A DNA stretch of 64,000 bases, taken from NCBI GenBank assembly GCA_030431525.1, contig JAUIJC010000003.1, positions 62,001 through 126,000 of the forward strand, in the 5' to 3' direction. This stretch comes from Bacteroidia bacterium (GTDB lineage Bacteria; Bacteroidota; Bacteroidia; Cytophagales; JAAEPT01). Shown here in pieces: positions 41,979 to 50,900 of this stretch. A program made the position numbers and the translations under genes. Below the pieces are notes generated by a model. The model made no database searches. It saw only the letters and a list, made by a program, of their open reading frames with translations, and was not told the DNA's origin. Each line of letters starts with the position of its first letter. The stretch's first letter is position 1.

Positions 41979-42056
41979 ATGAGTCAGTTGCTCTAACCGG
42001 ATGAGCTATAGGCCCATAGGGAAAACCGATGTTCTCCCTATTTGTTTTATGTGGCA

Positions 42057-42087
42057 CAAAGGTAAATATTTGCATGAATTACGCAAA
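42057..42087 (-). promoter_or_regulatory. Consensus Bacteroidota promoter of the tRNA-Ile gene
   Basis: On the minus strand, TTTG (42087-42084), a 19-bp spacer and TACCTTTG (42064-42057) match the -33/-7 consensus exactly. The predicted start of transcription lies a few bases downstream, about 35 nt before tRNA position 1. This is the best promoter in the window and fits a highly expressed stable RNA. Confidence 0.88.
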
Positions 42088-42175
42088 GAAGCAGTATTTA
42101 AAAATGTATGGATTCGCGTAATGAATCATACTTCTATTGTGGAGGAAAAGTTTTCAAAACTTTAAAAATCAGCAA

Positions 42176-42799
42176 ATGAACGGTATAAAGAATATCATTT
42201 TTGACTTGGGTAATGTGATTATCGACATCGATTTCGACCTGACCTACAGGGCTTTTGCGGAATTGGTGGGTAAGCCCATGGACGAGGTTTATGCCGAGAT
42301 GGAAAGGTTGGAGGTGTTCGACCGTGTGGAAAAGGGACATTTTACGGATTTGGAGTTTGTTCAATTCCTTCGTGAAAAAATGGCCATTGAGGCGGATGAC
42401 AAAACAATCATCGATGCTTGGAACGCCCTCTTGTTGGATGTGCCGAAGGAGCGAACAGAGTTGATTTTTAAGCTCAGAGAAAAGTACAATGTCTATGTGC
42501 TGAGCAATACGAGCAACCCACATATTATTGAGGTGAACAATATCCTTGAGCGCCAAACGGGTGTGAAGGATGTCAAAGATTTATGTGACAAGGCATTCTA
42601 TTCCTATGAAATGGGACTTCGCAAGCCAGGGACTGAAATCTATGAGGTGGCCTTGAAAGAGCAGGGGCTCGTGGCTGAGGAAACCTTGTTTTTGGATGAC
42701 CGCCTTGATAACCTGCAGGGCGCTGAGGCTGTAGGAATAAAGACCATTCATGTAGAAGCGCCCAAGTCCATCATGGACTATTTAGGTGGATGGGTTTGA
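42176..42799 (+). CDS. HAD-superfamily hydrolase (YihX-like phosphatase)
   Basis: A 207-residue HAD phosphatase. Motif I is FDLGNVIIDID (Asp near 10 with an Asn in place of the usual second Asp in DLGNV, as in YihX and epoxide-hydrolase N-terminal domains). Motif II is VLSNTSNPH, motif III is around GLRKPGTEIYE, and motif IV is LFLDDRLDNLQGAE. The helical cap sits between residues 17 and 90. YihX-type members remove phosphate from sugar phosphates such as glucose-1-phosphate. The start at 42176 matches the family N-terminus. Confidence 0.9.
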   Translation: MNGIKNIIFDLGNVIIDIDFDLTYRAFAELVGKPMDEVYAEMERLEVFDRVEKGHFTDLEFVQFLREKMAIEADDKTIIDAWNALLLDVPKERTELIFKLREKYNVYVLSNTSNPHIIEVNNILERQTGVKDVKDLCDKAFYSYEMGLRKPGTEIYEVALKEQGLVAEETLFLDDRLDNLQGAEAVGIKTIHVEAPKSIMDYLGGWV

Positions 42800-42856
42800 T
42801 CCCAAATGCCTACTTTCGTCTCTGAATAGAAGAACACGTTTGTCCCCATTATTGTA

Positions 42857-44116
42857 ATGTCGAAATCCAAATTGCTCCATATCTTTCTTTTCATCGTCAC
42901 TTTTGTGGGTACCACCTTGGCAGGTGTGGAGCATAGCGTCGATCCCTTTACAGCTTTTGATTCTGATTGGAATTTCAATTATACCTGGGCTGAAGTTTTA
43001 ACCGGCCTTTATTATTCTATTCCATTCCTGGGGATTTTAACCGTGCATGAGTTCGGCCATTATTTTATGGCAAAGTATCATAAGCTCAAGGTCACTTTGC
43101 CTTATTACATTCCATTTTGGTTTCCGGTTGGCTTTTTTTGGATTGGGACCATGGGAGCTGTAATTCGTCTAAAAAGTCCTTCCCAGACCAAGAAGCAGTT
43201 TTTTGATGTTGGCATTGCAGGGCCATTGGCTGGCTTTGTGGTGGCCTTGGGAGTGTTGGGGTATGGGTTTACACATTTGCCTCCAGCAGAACACCTTCTT
43301 TCTATTCACCCAGAATATAAGCCAAGTTTTGAAAAGCATGGGGCAGAGAGTTATCAGGATTATGTATTTGATGAAACAGTAGACTTTCGTGTTCAAGAAA
43401 AGACCAAAAACTTTGTTGAACGAGAAGGAAGGCAACCAAATGAGAAGGAAAAGGAGGCGTTAGAATATTTAGCTGAGAATGATATTGTCCTGAGCATGGG
43501 CAAAAATCTCCTTTTTATTTTCTTTGAAAAGTATGTGGTTCAAGACAAATCACGGGTTCCAAGCAAGTATGAAATGTATCATTACCCCATCATTTTTGCT
43601 GGTTTTTTAGCCTTGTTCTTTACTGCGCTAAACCTGTTGCCCATCGGTCAGTTAGATGGAGGGCATGTGGTGTATGGGTTGTTGGGTTTCAAGCGAGCAA
43701 AAACGGTTTCCTTGGTAGCCTTTACACTGTTCGTTTTGTATGCCGGGATGGGCATGGAATACATTTCACTTCAGCATACTAAGAATTTCGGGGAGCTGTT
43801 TTTCAATCTGTTTTTGTATGGCTACTTCCTGTTTTTCATTTTTCAGCCAGCATTTGAATGGCGCCGAAATGCAGGAGTTTTTGCCATGGTGGTGTTGACC
43901 ACTCAATTTGCGTTGGGAAACCTTTTCCCAGAATGGCAAGGCTATCCAGGTTGGTTGGTTTTTGCCACTTTGATCTCTCGAGTTTTGGGAATTTATCACC
44001 CTCAGGCGCCCATTGAGAAGCCTTTGGATACGAAGCGAAAAGTGTTGGGCTGGGTATCCTTGGCCGTATTTGTCCTTTGTTTCACGCCTGCGCCGTTTGA
44101 TTTCTCAACACCTTGA
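42857..44116 (+). CDS. Site-2 protease family membrane metalloprotease (M50)
   Basis: A 419-residue polytopic zinc protease cutting membrane proteins. Zinc ligands are His64 and His68 in VHEFGHYF with catalytic Glu65, and the third ligand is the Asp of LLPIGQLDGGH around residue 266. Between them lies a soluble insertion of about 110 residues (about 140-250). Several helices follow the second motif. There is no PDZ domain, placing it in the group often linked to unknown membrane substrates rather than RseP. It stands 57 bp after the HAD gene and may be co-transcribed with the barrel protein downstream. Confidence 0.92.
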   Translation: MSKSKLLHIFLFIVTFVGTTLAGVEHSVDPFTAFDSDWNFNYTWAEVLTGLYYSIPFLGILTVHEFGHYFMAKYHKLKVTLPYYIPFWFPVGFFWIGTMGAVIRLKSPSQTKKQFFDVGIAGPLAGFVVALGVLGYGFTHLPPAEHLLSIHPEYKPSFEKHGAESYQDYVFDETVDFRVQEKTKNFVEREGRQPNEKEKEALEYLAENDIVLSMGKNLLFIFFEKYVVQDKSRVPSKYEMYHYPIIFAGFLALFFTALNLLPIGQLDGGHVVYGLLGFKRAKTVSLVAFTLFVLYAGMGMEYISLQHTKNFGELFFNLFLYGYFLFFIFQPAFEWRRNAGVFAMVVLTTQFALGNLFPEWQGYPGWLVFATLISRVLGIYHPQAPIEKPLDTKRKVLGWVSLAVFVLCFTPAPFDFSTP

Positions 44117-44161
44117 TGGCATTGGGCGTACCCAAAAGAGGACAACCATCATTAGCCCTCT

Positions 44162-44758
44162 ATGAAAACTTGGGTGCTTTCCTTGTTGCTGTGTTTAAGT
44201 GTGTTCGTGGCCGAGGCTCAAATTGGTGTAGGAGCCAGTGGAGGATTTAGAGGTTCTCGGCTTTATCCTGCGGGATTGAATGGCGTTAAGCATTTGGATG
44301 CTATCCCAACAGGATTTTTTAGGGGATATATTCGAATAGGGCGTCCAGTCTATTTTGAGCCAGGGATTGGTTATGGCAGTTCGGGTGGAGAGCTGATAAA
44401 TACCATTGACGACCAAAAGTTTACCGTGAACCTGCGGGCTTTTGAATTCCCGATGTTGGTGGGGTGGAGGTTCCTTGGAAAAGACAATCCTGTATTTTCA
44501 GCACGGATTTATGGAGGGCCTGTGTTCTCAGCGATTGTTTATAGGAATGTGGGCGGACAACGAACTCCCGTTTTGACCGAATCAAATATTCGGAATTTCA
44601 ATATGTCCCTGTTGGGAGGCATCAACTTCAAACTGCTGATTTTCACACTCGGATTGGAGTATGAAGGAGGGGTAACAAACCTTTATAAAGGAAATCAAGA
44701 TGGCTCCCTGAAAACAGGCGTATTTAACCTCAGTTTTGGTTTGGCTTTGGGAACCTGA
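44162..44758 (+). CDS. Outer-membrane beta-barrel-like protein
   Basis: A 198-residue protein with signal peptide (MKTWVLSLLLCLSVFVAEAQ) and alternating hydrophobic strands such as GRPVYFEPGIGYGSSGGELI, NLRAFEFPMLVGWRFL, FSARIYGGPVFSAIVYRN and the final GVFNLSFGLALGT ending near the C-terminus. The pattern fits a small PorT-like eight-stranded barrel of the outer membrane. Function unknown. 45 bp after the M50 protease gene on the same strand. Confidence 0.75.
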   Translation: MKTWVLSLLLCLSVFVAEAQIGVGASGGFRGSRLYPAGLNGVKHLDAIPTGFFRGYIRIGRPVYFEPGIGYGSSGGELINTIDDQKFTVNLRAFEFPMLVGWRFLGKDNPVFSARIYGGPVFSAIVYRNVGGQRTPVLTESNIRNFNMSLLGGINFKLLIFTLGLEYEGGVTNLYKGNQDGSLKTGVFNLSFGLALGT

Positions 44759-44805
44759 GCAAATTTTAAGTTGGTGACCAAAATGAATGATCAAAAAAAG
44801 AAGAC

Positions 44806-44944
44806 TACGGTGAAAGGGAGGAAAGGAGGCTCCGTGTGGTTTAAAGAGATCTGCTTCGCAGTTTGAGAATAGGAGTCCACGTAATCTTTCCAAAGCTATT
44901 TTCTTTTTTGAATCACATACGTCTCCTTTCCTCCCTTTCTCCGT
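44806..44944. repeat. Inverted GGAGGAAAGGAG-type repeat
   Basis: The left arm ACGGTGAAAGGGAGGAAAGG (44806-44825, continuing 2 nt) is complementary to 44923-44944 across about 95 nt. It fills the 256-bp space between convergent genes, where I see no coding frame, and may serve as a bidirectional transcript end. Similar in style to 12316-12447. Confidence 0.7.
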
Positions 44945-45014
44945 GGTTTAAAAATCTACTCCCTTACCTATAATCCCTGCTTTCCTGTAGTTGGGTTTAG
45001 AAAAGTCGAGTTTG

Positions 45015-45623
45015 TTATGGTTTTATCGAGGCTGGGAGAAGGTTGGTTGGAGTTGGCCTGTGTTTCTCGAAAATCATAGGTCTTAGAGGGCGATAAGGAG
45101 GAGTGTTTTTATAACTGCCTTTCGGGCCGTTAGTCTTAAAGTGGCCAAAACGGAGTTTGGTGGCGGGGGCATTCCAGTCTAATTCATCAAAATCAATTTC
45201 TTCAAAAAGGTAGGGGGTGTCGTTTTGAAAAAATGCCTCATTGCCATAGATGTAAAAGCCCAGATTGTGGGGGGTGAGATAGGCAATGTCGATGACGGCC
45301 AATTCATTGGCTCGTGCGTAAATGGCAAGGCGTTGTGTGTACTCATTTTCCCAAGTTTCCTGAACAGAGAGGTAGTCATTTTCACCGTCTTCATTAAGGT
45401 CCACATGGGTGAGGGCTAACGGCTTATTCAGGTTGGTTTCCAGCTCTTGGGCGGATTGCGAAATGAGCACTTCTTCCCGCAGGATTTCCAGATTTAATTC
45501 ACCAGAAAAAGGAACCGATGGCCTTCTTTGAGCACTAAATAGAAGCCACCCCATGAGCATGGCCCCAAAACTGCCAGACACCATCACTCCGGTAATCAGT
45601 CGAACCTTGTTTTTACGCTTCAT
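45015..45623 (-). CDS. Hypothetical membrane-anchored protein with Asp-rich loop
   Basis: A 202-residue protein with one N-terminal membrane helix (LITGVMVSGSFGAMLMGWLL) and a periplasmic domain. The loop DLNEDGENDYL near 76 resembles a calcium-binding EF-hand-like or FG-GAP loop, followed by VQETWENEYTQRLAIYA. The C-terminus is basic and Pro-rich (PYRPLRPMIFEKHRPTPT). No family recognised. Independent unit between convergent and divergent neighbours. Confidence 0.6.
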   Translation of the reverse strand: MKRKNKVRLITGVMVSGSFGAMLMGWLLFSAQRRPSVPFSGELNLEILREEVLISQSAQELETNLNKPLALTHVDLNEDGENDYLSVQETWENEYTQRLAIYARANELAVIDIAYLTPHNLGFYIYGNEAFFQNDTPYLFEEIDFDELDWNAPATKLRFGHFKTNGPKGSYKNTPPYRPLRPMIFEKHRPTPTNLLPASIKP

Positions 45624-45723
45624 AAAAGTGATTGGAAAAATGAAATGGACAAACCGTTCTTTTTAAGATAGGGGTTTTCTCCAATCTGCCAAAAACGGGT
45701 GGTCTGTGAATCAGTGAGATAGC

Positions 45724-46632
45724 TTATGATTCTTCAGAATCATCCTTTGGTGGATTCTCCTGCATGATGACCGTCCGTATTGGAAATGGGATTTCAATCC
45801 CATTTTTATCAAAAGCCTGCTTGAGGGAAATGATACTTTGGCTTTGCGCCTCAAAAACCTGAACCTGCGAGGTGGCTTTGATCCAAAACCTCAACTGAAA
45901 ATCAATGGAACTGGCCCCAAAGGCAAGGTAATGGAATTCAACCCTTTCGTGTGGTTTTGGGTCAAATTGGTCTTTAATGGTTTCGATGGCAATGGACTGC
46001 ACCTGCTCCAAGTCTGAATCATAGGCCACCCCACAATTGATGGTTATCCGAATTCGGGGAGTGAGTCCAAAGTTCTTGAATGGATTGTCCAACACATTTT
46101 TGTTGGGGATGATGACGAGGTTGTTATCGGACTCCTTGAGTTTGGTATTTCTCAAATTGATTTCCATCACTCGGCCAGAAAAGCCATTGGTTTCAATCCA
46201 ATCACCGACATTAATGACATCCTTAATGGCCAGAAAGATTCCCGAAAAGGTGTTGGAGAGTGTGCCTTGTAGGGCCAAGCCCACCGCCAAACCAGCGACA
46301 CCTGCACCAGCAAGGATTGATTTGAGCACTTGGTCGAGATTCAGGACACTGAGCGCCACAAATAGCCCAAAGGCAATGATGGCAATGGAGGCAAAATTGG
46401 AAATGAGTTCACGAATGGACGCCTGCTTTATAAACTTTTTTAATCCTTTGGAGGACCATGCTTGGACGTACCGTGAAACCCAATAGGTGAAGAGAAAAAT
46501 GACAATTGAGATGAGCAGGTTGGGCAGGTTTAGGATGGCTGTATCCACCCAGTTTGCCAACCTGTCCAGCATTTTTTCCCAAGAGGACACCATGTGCTCT
46601 TGGATTTCCTCTGTTCCTGTTTCTTGGGGCAT
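45724..46632 (-). CDS. Mechanosensitive channel of the MscS family
   Basis: A 302-residue inner-membrane channel opening under membrane tension to release osmolytes. An N-terminal amphipathic part and three helices (LNLPNLLISIVIFLFTYW; ISNFASIAIIAFGLFVAL; the pore helix with LAGAGVAGLAVGLALQGTLS near 110-129) lead into the beta domain (NVGDWIETNGFSGRVMEINL, NNLVIIPNKNVLDNPFKNF) and a cytoplasmic alpha/beta domain. Length and order match E. coli MscS. Single gene. Confidence 0.95.
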   Translation of the reverse strand: MPQETGTEEIQEHMVSSWEKMLDRLANWVDTAILNLPNLLISIVIFLFTYWVSRYVQAWSSKGLKKFIKQASIRELISNFASIAIIAFGLFVALSVLNLDQVLKSILAGAGVAGLAVGLALQGTLSNTFSGIFLAIKDVINVGDWIETNGFSGRVMEINLRNTKLKESDNNLVIIPNKNVLDNPFKNFGLTPRIRITINCGVAYDSDLEQVQSIAIETIKDQFDPKPHERVEFHYLAFGASSIDFQLRFWIKATSQVQVFEAQSQSIISLKQAFDKNGIEIPFPIRTVIMQENPPKDDSEES

Positions 46633-46721
46633 TTGTGCACAAAAGGTTCTCTATTTAATGTGTACGGCCAAAAAGGCGCAGGGAATTCTTAAAACGGGAA
46701 AGTCTTCTGAAGCACAAAAAA

Positions 46722-46757
46722 AACTCCTCAGGAATAAGTCAATTATCCTGAGGAGTT
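46722..46757 (-). terminator. Rho-independent terminator after YD-repeat gene
   Basis: Perfect 12-bp arms AACTCCTCAGGA (46722-46733) and complement (46746-46757), followed on the minus strand by eight T residues. It ends the YD-repeat transcript 28 bp past the stop. Confidence 0.9.
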
Positions 46758-46784
46758 GAAAACGCTGTGAGGGGGCTACCTCAA

Positions 46785-47699
46785 TTACTTTTTCTTTTTG
46801 TAGTACTCATAAATGTATTCGAGTACATAGGAAGGTTTTTTGTCGCCTGATTGGTAGGTGATGATTTTCGTGATGTTGCCGAAGCTGTCATAAGCATACA
46901 GCCATTTGTTGCTCTCGTAGCCGAGCTCCGCCTCATAAAGGGAGACCGTTTTTATGTTGCCCACCTCATCGTAGGTGTATTTGTAGTGGTGTTCAAAGTC
47001 TCCGTTTGGCAAAAAACGTTGCTCCTTAATTTTCTGACCCTTGTCATTGTACTCGTAAACCAAGGTGTGCAATGGCTTCCCGTTGACCGTTTCCTTCTTT
47101 TGAATCAACTGGTTTTTTTCATTGTAGCGCATTTCGGCTTTTACCGTCTTTTTGCCCTTGTAATTAGTTTCTACACGGTTTCCCAACGAATCATACGTAT
47201 GGGTGTAGGTGTATTCTGGAAAGCCTTGGTCATCCGCTCTTTCCTGCTTAGTCAATTTGCCAGCCTTGTTATAAGTGTAGGTGACAGTGTATGAAGCGCC
47301 TTCTTTCGTTCCTTCCTGTTTGGTGATGTCACCATTGGAGTTATAGCTACGAGTATATTCCTCCATGACTTGATCATTGACATCCGTCATTTTTGCCTTG
47401 GTGATGTTCCCGTTGGCATCGTAGGCGAATTTCCAAAGTCCTTTTAACGTCGTGTTGTCCCCATAGGTGGCATAAGCAACGGTTTGACCGTTGGTGTTGA
47501 AGCGTTTGTAGCTGTCCTTATAGCCGACATCTTTTCGGAAACCATCCCTGTCATAACCATAGAACATGCCTACCTGAGACTTGATTTTGGCTTTTTTTAT
47601 GTTTTCGGCCTCTTTTTTTGGGTCGACCTCTTGGGCAAAAAGAGAAGTGGAAAAGAGAAGGCAAAGAATAAGGCTATTAAGAGCTGAAAAGACTTTCAT
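46785..47699 (-). CDS. Secreted YD/RHS-like repeat protein
   Basis: A 304-residue protein with signal peptide (MKVFSALNSLILCLLFSTSLFAQ). From about residue 60 on it has at least eight short tyrosine-rich units of the type YDxxGNITK and YNxxGDIT, as in FAYDANGNITKAK, RSYNSNGDITKQEG, YTYDEVGNIKTVS and YAYDSFGNITKII. Such YD repeats form extended beta-wraps seen in RHS and teneurin shells. It is far too short to be a polymorphic toxin and lacks an RHS core or toxin tip. Probably a surface or periplasmic protein of unknown role. Divergent from the chitinase gene. Confidence 0.8.
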   Translation of the reverse strand: MKVFSALNSLILCLLFSTSLFAQEVDPKKEAENIKKAKIKSQVGMFYGYDRDGFRKDVGYKDSYKRFNTNGQTVAYATYGDNTTLKGLWKFAYDANGNITKAKMTDVNDQVMEEYTRSYNSNGDITKQEGTKEGASYTVTYTYNKAGKLTKQERADDQGFPEYTYTHTYDSLGNRVETNYKGKKTVKAEMRYNEKNQLIQKKETVNGKPLHTLVYEYNDKGQKIKEQRFLPNGDFEHHYKYTYDEVGNIKTVSLYEAELGYESNKWLYAYDSFGNITKIITYQSGDKKPSYVLEYIYEYYKKKK

Positions 47700-47904
47700 G
47701 GTGTCAATGTCAGAGGGTTAGAGTGTTGATGTCTGGAAGATAAATTTATGCCGAAAGATTGAATTTGGCGAAACTATGTCTTTTTGATGATAAACATACG
47801 TGAAAAAAATGAGGGTTTACCTTTTGGGATTTGAACGAATTAACATCTAATTGTATTTTTACAAGAATCACACGCTATACAGCCACTCTACAAATTTAGA
47901 CTCT

Positions 47905-50900
47905 ATGATGTTTAGACGTTTATTCAGCCTATTAGCCTTCCTTTCGTTGTTGGGGACAGCGAATGCTCAGAAGGTCTTGGGCTATTTCCCTGATTATGGG
48001 ACGACGGGTAATGAGCCCATCCAGTACCAACATATGACGGATTTAGCATATGCTTTTATCGCTCCGAACTCTGATGGTACGCTGAATACACAGTTCTTTA
48101 CTCCAGCTACTTTTGCTATTGTTCGGGATAAGGCCCATGCGGCAGGCGTTAAGATGCATATTTCAGTGGGTGGAGCGGGTTCGCCAACTGTGCAGTTGGC
48201 TAATGCAACAGCAAATGCTACCTCAAGAGCCAAAATGATTGAAGAGTTGATGAAATTCATTTCGGGAAATCATCAATACAATGATACGCCTATTGCGGGT
48301 ATTGATATTGACTGGGAGTTTCCAACCAACCAAACCTCACGTAACAATCATGAAACTCTGTTGAAGGAGTTGCGTCAGGCGATGGATGCTCAGGAGGCTA
48401 AGGATGGCCGCACCTATGAGCTTTCATGTGTATTGGGTGGTGATGTAATCAGTAATGTTTCGCATGCGGATTATATCAATCCAAACGCTTTCCAATATGC
48501 TGACTATTGGCACATCATGAGCTATGATATGGCTTATGTGACCAAATACAACCCACACCATTCACCATTACAAGCAGCCATGGATGCGGTTGATGAGTAT
48601 AATCGAATGGGGTGTCCAAAGAGCAAAATGCTTATTGGTGTTCCATTTTATGGACGTAGTGGTGGAGGAACTATTGAATACAGCCAAATTAATTCTTCTG
48701 GTACGCAAGCGCTTTATGAAGGAGATCAGAGTGGTTCTTATTACTACAACGGTAAAACCCTGATTACTCAAAAAGCAGATTTTATCATGAACGAAGGCGG
48801 TGTAGGTATCCTGATTTGGGAGATTACACAGGACCGTATGGGCAATGACCCATATTCGCTTTTGAAGGCTTGTGGTGAGGCAATGAGCCCTTACCAATGT
48901 CCGCTTCCTGCCCCAAATTTGGGCGCTGACGTTTCGATTTGTGGTTCTTCTTCCGTGACCTTGAATTCTGGCTTGACCACTGGTGGTGGCAAAACTTTTA
49001 CCTGGAAAAAAGGCACGCAGACTTTGGTTAGCAATACAACGGCTACCACTTACAACGCAACTTCTGCTGGAACCTATACTGTAGAAGTTTCTGACGGTTC
49101 ATGTTCTCGTTCTGACCAAATCGAAGTGTTGGGTACTTTGCCAACGGTTGACTTGGGTGCGGACGTTGAGCTTTGTAATCCAGCAACCGCTACCTTGGAT
49201 GCTGGTGTTTCAGGCAATGGACTGACTTACACTTGGAAAAAGGACAATGTGACAATTTCTGGAGCAACTGCTCAAACTTTAACTGTTGATCAAGCTGGCG
49301 TTTATTCGGTGACTGTTTCGGCATCAGGTTGTTCTTCATCCTCGGATCAAGTAACGGTAACTTCTTTGTTGTTGGACATTCCTGCTGTTACAGCTTGTAA
49401 GAATGATCCGACTACAGTAACTGTAAATAACCCTACTTCTGGTGCCACTTATTCTTGGTTTACGACCCAAACAGGTGGAACAGCTTCTTATACTGGTTCT
49501 TCTGTTGATGTGACTCTTGCTTCTACAACAACTTTTTATGTAGAAGAGGAGGTTACAATTGGTGTTAATTGCCAGGGATTAGATTCTTGGGATCCATCTT
49601 CTAGCTATTCTCAGTATTCAGAAGTAATTCATAATGGGAAAAAGTATTCAGCGGCTTGGTGGGCTAATGCAGGTGATGAGCCAGGTGTTGCAAACATGTG
49701 GACTTATGTAGACGAATGCGGTGGTGGAAATGGCTGTGAGCGCACCCCAGTAACCGTAACCGTTGATCCTAATTGTTCTGGATGTACTGCTCCTGAGGCT
49801 AAGATTACATCTTCTGATTTTGATTATTGCTCAGATGAAAGTGGTGTGAGCTTGGTGGCTAAAGCAGTTTCTGGTGCCACTTATGAGTGGTTCAAGGGAA
49901 CAACTTCGGTAGGTTCTAATCGCACCTTGAACAATGCCACTGCTGGAAAATACACGGTAGTGGTAACAAAGGATGCTTGTTCAGCTACTTCCGATGAGGT
50001 AACGGTGGTTGAAAACGCTGTTCCTTCTGCAACAATCACAACTACTGCCTTAGAGTACTGTGAGGGCATCAACGGTATTAGCTTGGTGGCTAAAGCGGTT
50101 ACTGGTGCTACTTATGAGTGGTTCAAAGGTTCTACATCGGTAGGAACAAACCGCACATTGAACAACGCTACGGCAGGAATCTACACCGTTACTGTTTCCA
50201 ACAACGGCTGTTCTGAAACATCTTCTTCTGTAACAGTAGTGGAGAATGCTTCTCCTGAGGCGACCATTACTACCACAGATCTTTCTTACTGTTCTGGTGA
50301 CAATGGCTTGACGCTTTCTGCTAAGGCTGTATCTGGTGCTACTTATGAGTGGTTCAAGGGAACACAGTCCGTAGGGACTGGCCAGAATCTTTCAAATGCC
50401 GAGGCAGGTGATTACACTGTTGAGGTGAGCAAAAATGGATGTACAGCCACTTCATCTTCTGTAACAGTTGTTGAAAATGGTTCGTTGAGCATCAGCCTTT
50501 CTGCTGACCAAACCAATCTTTGTTCTCCAGCCACAGCTACTTTGGATGCTGGTGTTTCTGGAGCTGGCTACAGCTTTGTTTGGAAAAAGGATGCGACTGT
50601 AATTGCAGGTGAAACTTCATCAACCCTATCGGTTTCAGAAGCTGGTGTTTACGAGGTGACCGTAACTACTTCCGGTACTTGTTCTTCCTCTGCTTCCGAC
50701 CAAGTAACCATCACTTCTTCTTTGGTTGAAATTGATGATGCCACGGCTTGTGAGAATGATCAAGTGACTTTGGCAGTGAACAATCCTGAAACGGGTGTTA
50801 CTTATAAGTGGTATGACGTTGCCACTGGCGGTACTGAACTTCACACTGGCGCTACTTATGATGTCACCTACACCACGGATGTAACTTTCTATGTAGAGAA

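Larger units (their letters stand above)
41257..42015 (-). tRNA. tRNA-Ile(CAU), interrupted by a group I intron
   Basis: The 5' exon is 42015-41979 (37 nt) and the 3' exon is 41293-41257 (37 nt). Joined, they give a full cloverleaf: acceptor GGGCCTA/TGGGCCC, D-arm, anticodon stem ACTGA/TCAGT with loop CTCATAA, variable loop AGGTG, T-arm CCTGG-TTCGAGT-CCAGG, discriminator A; CCA is not encoded. The anticodon is CAU. Pairs C4-G69, C5-G68 and U29-A41 match known determinants for TilS, which turns C34 into lysidine, so I call it Ile2 (reads AUA) rather than elongator Met. The 685-nt intron follows U36. A perfect promoter and a strong terminator frame the gene. Confidence 0.88.

Noticed and set aside
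41257-41985. Reading the split tRNA with the cut after U33, which would give anticodon GUG (His)
   Set aside because: It also satisfies the U...G splice rule, but the acceptor stem GGGCCTA and the lack of tRNA-His features do not fit, and the guide sequence GUGA pairs with an exon ending UCAU.
46785-47699. YD-repeat protein as a polymorphic RHS toxin
   Set aside because: Too short, with a signal peptide, no RHS core protease signature, no toxin tip and no immunity gene.
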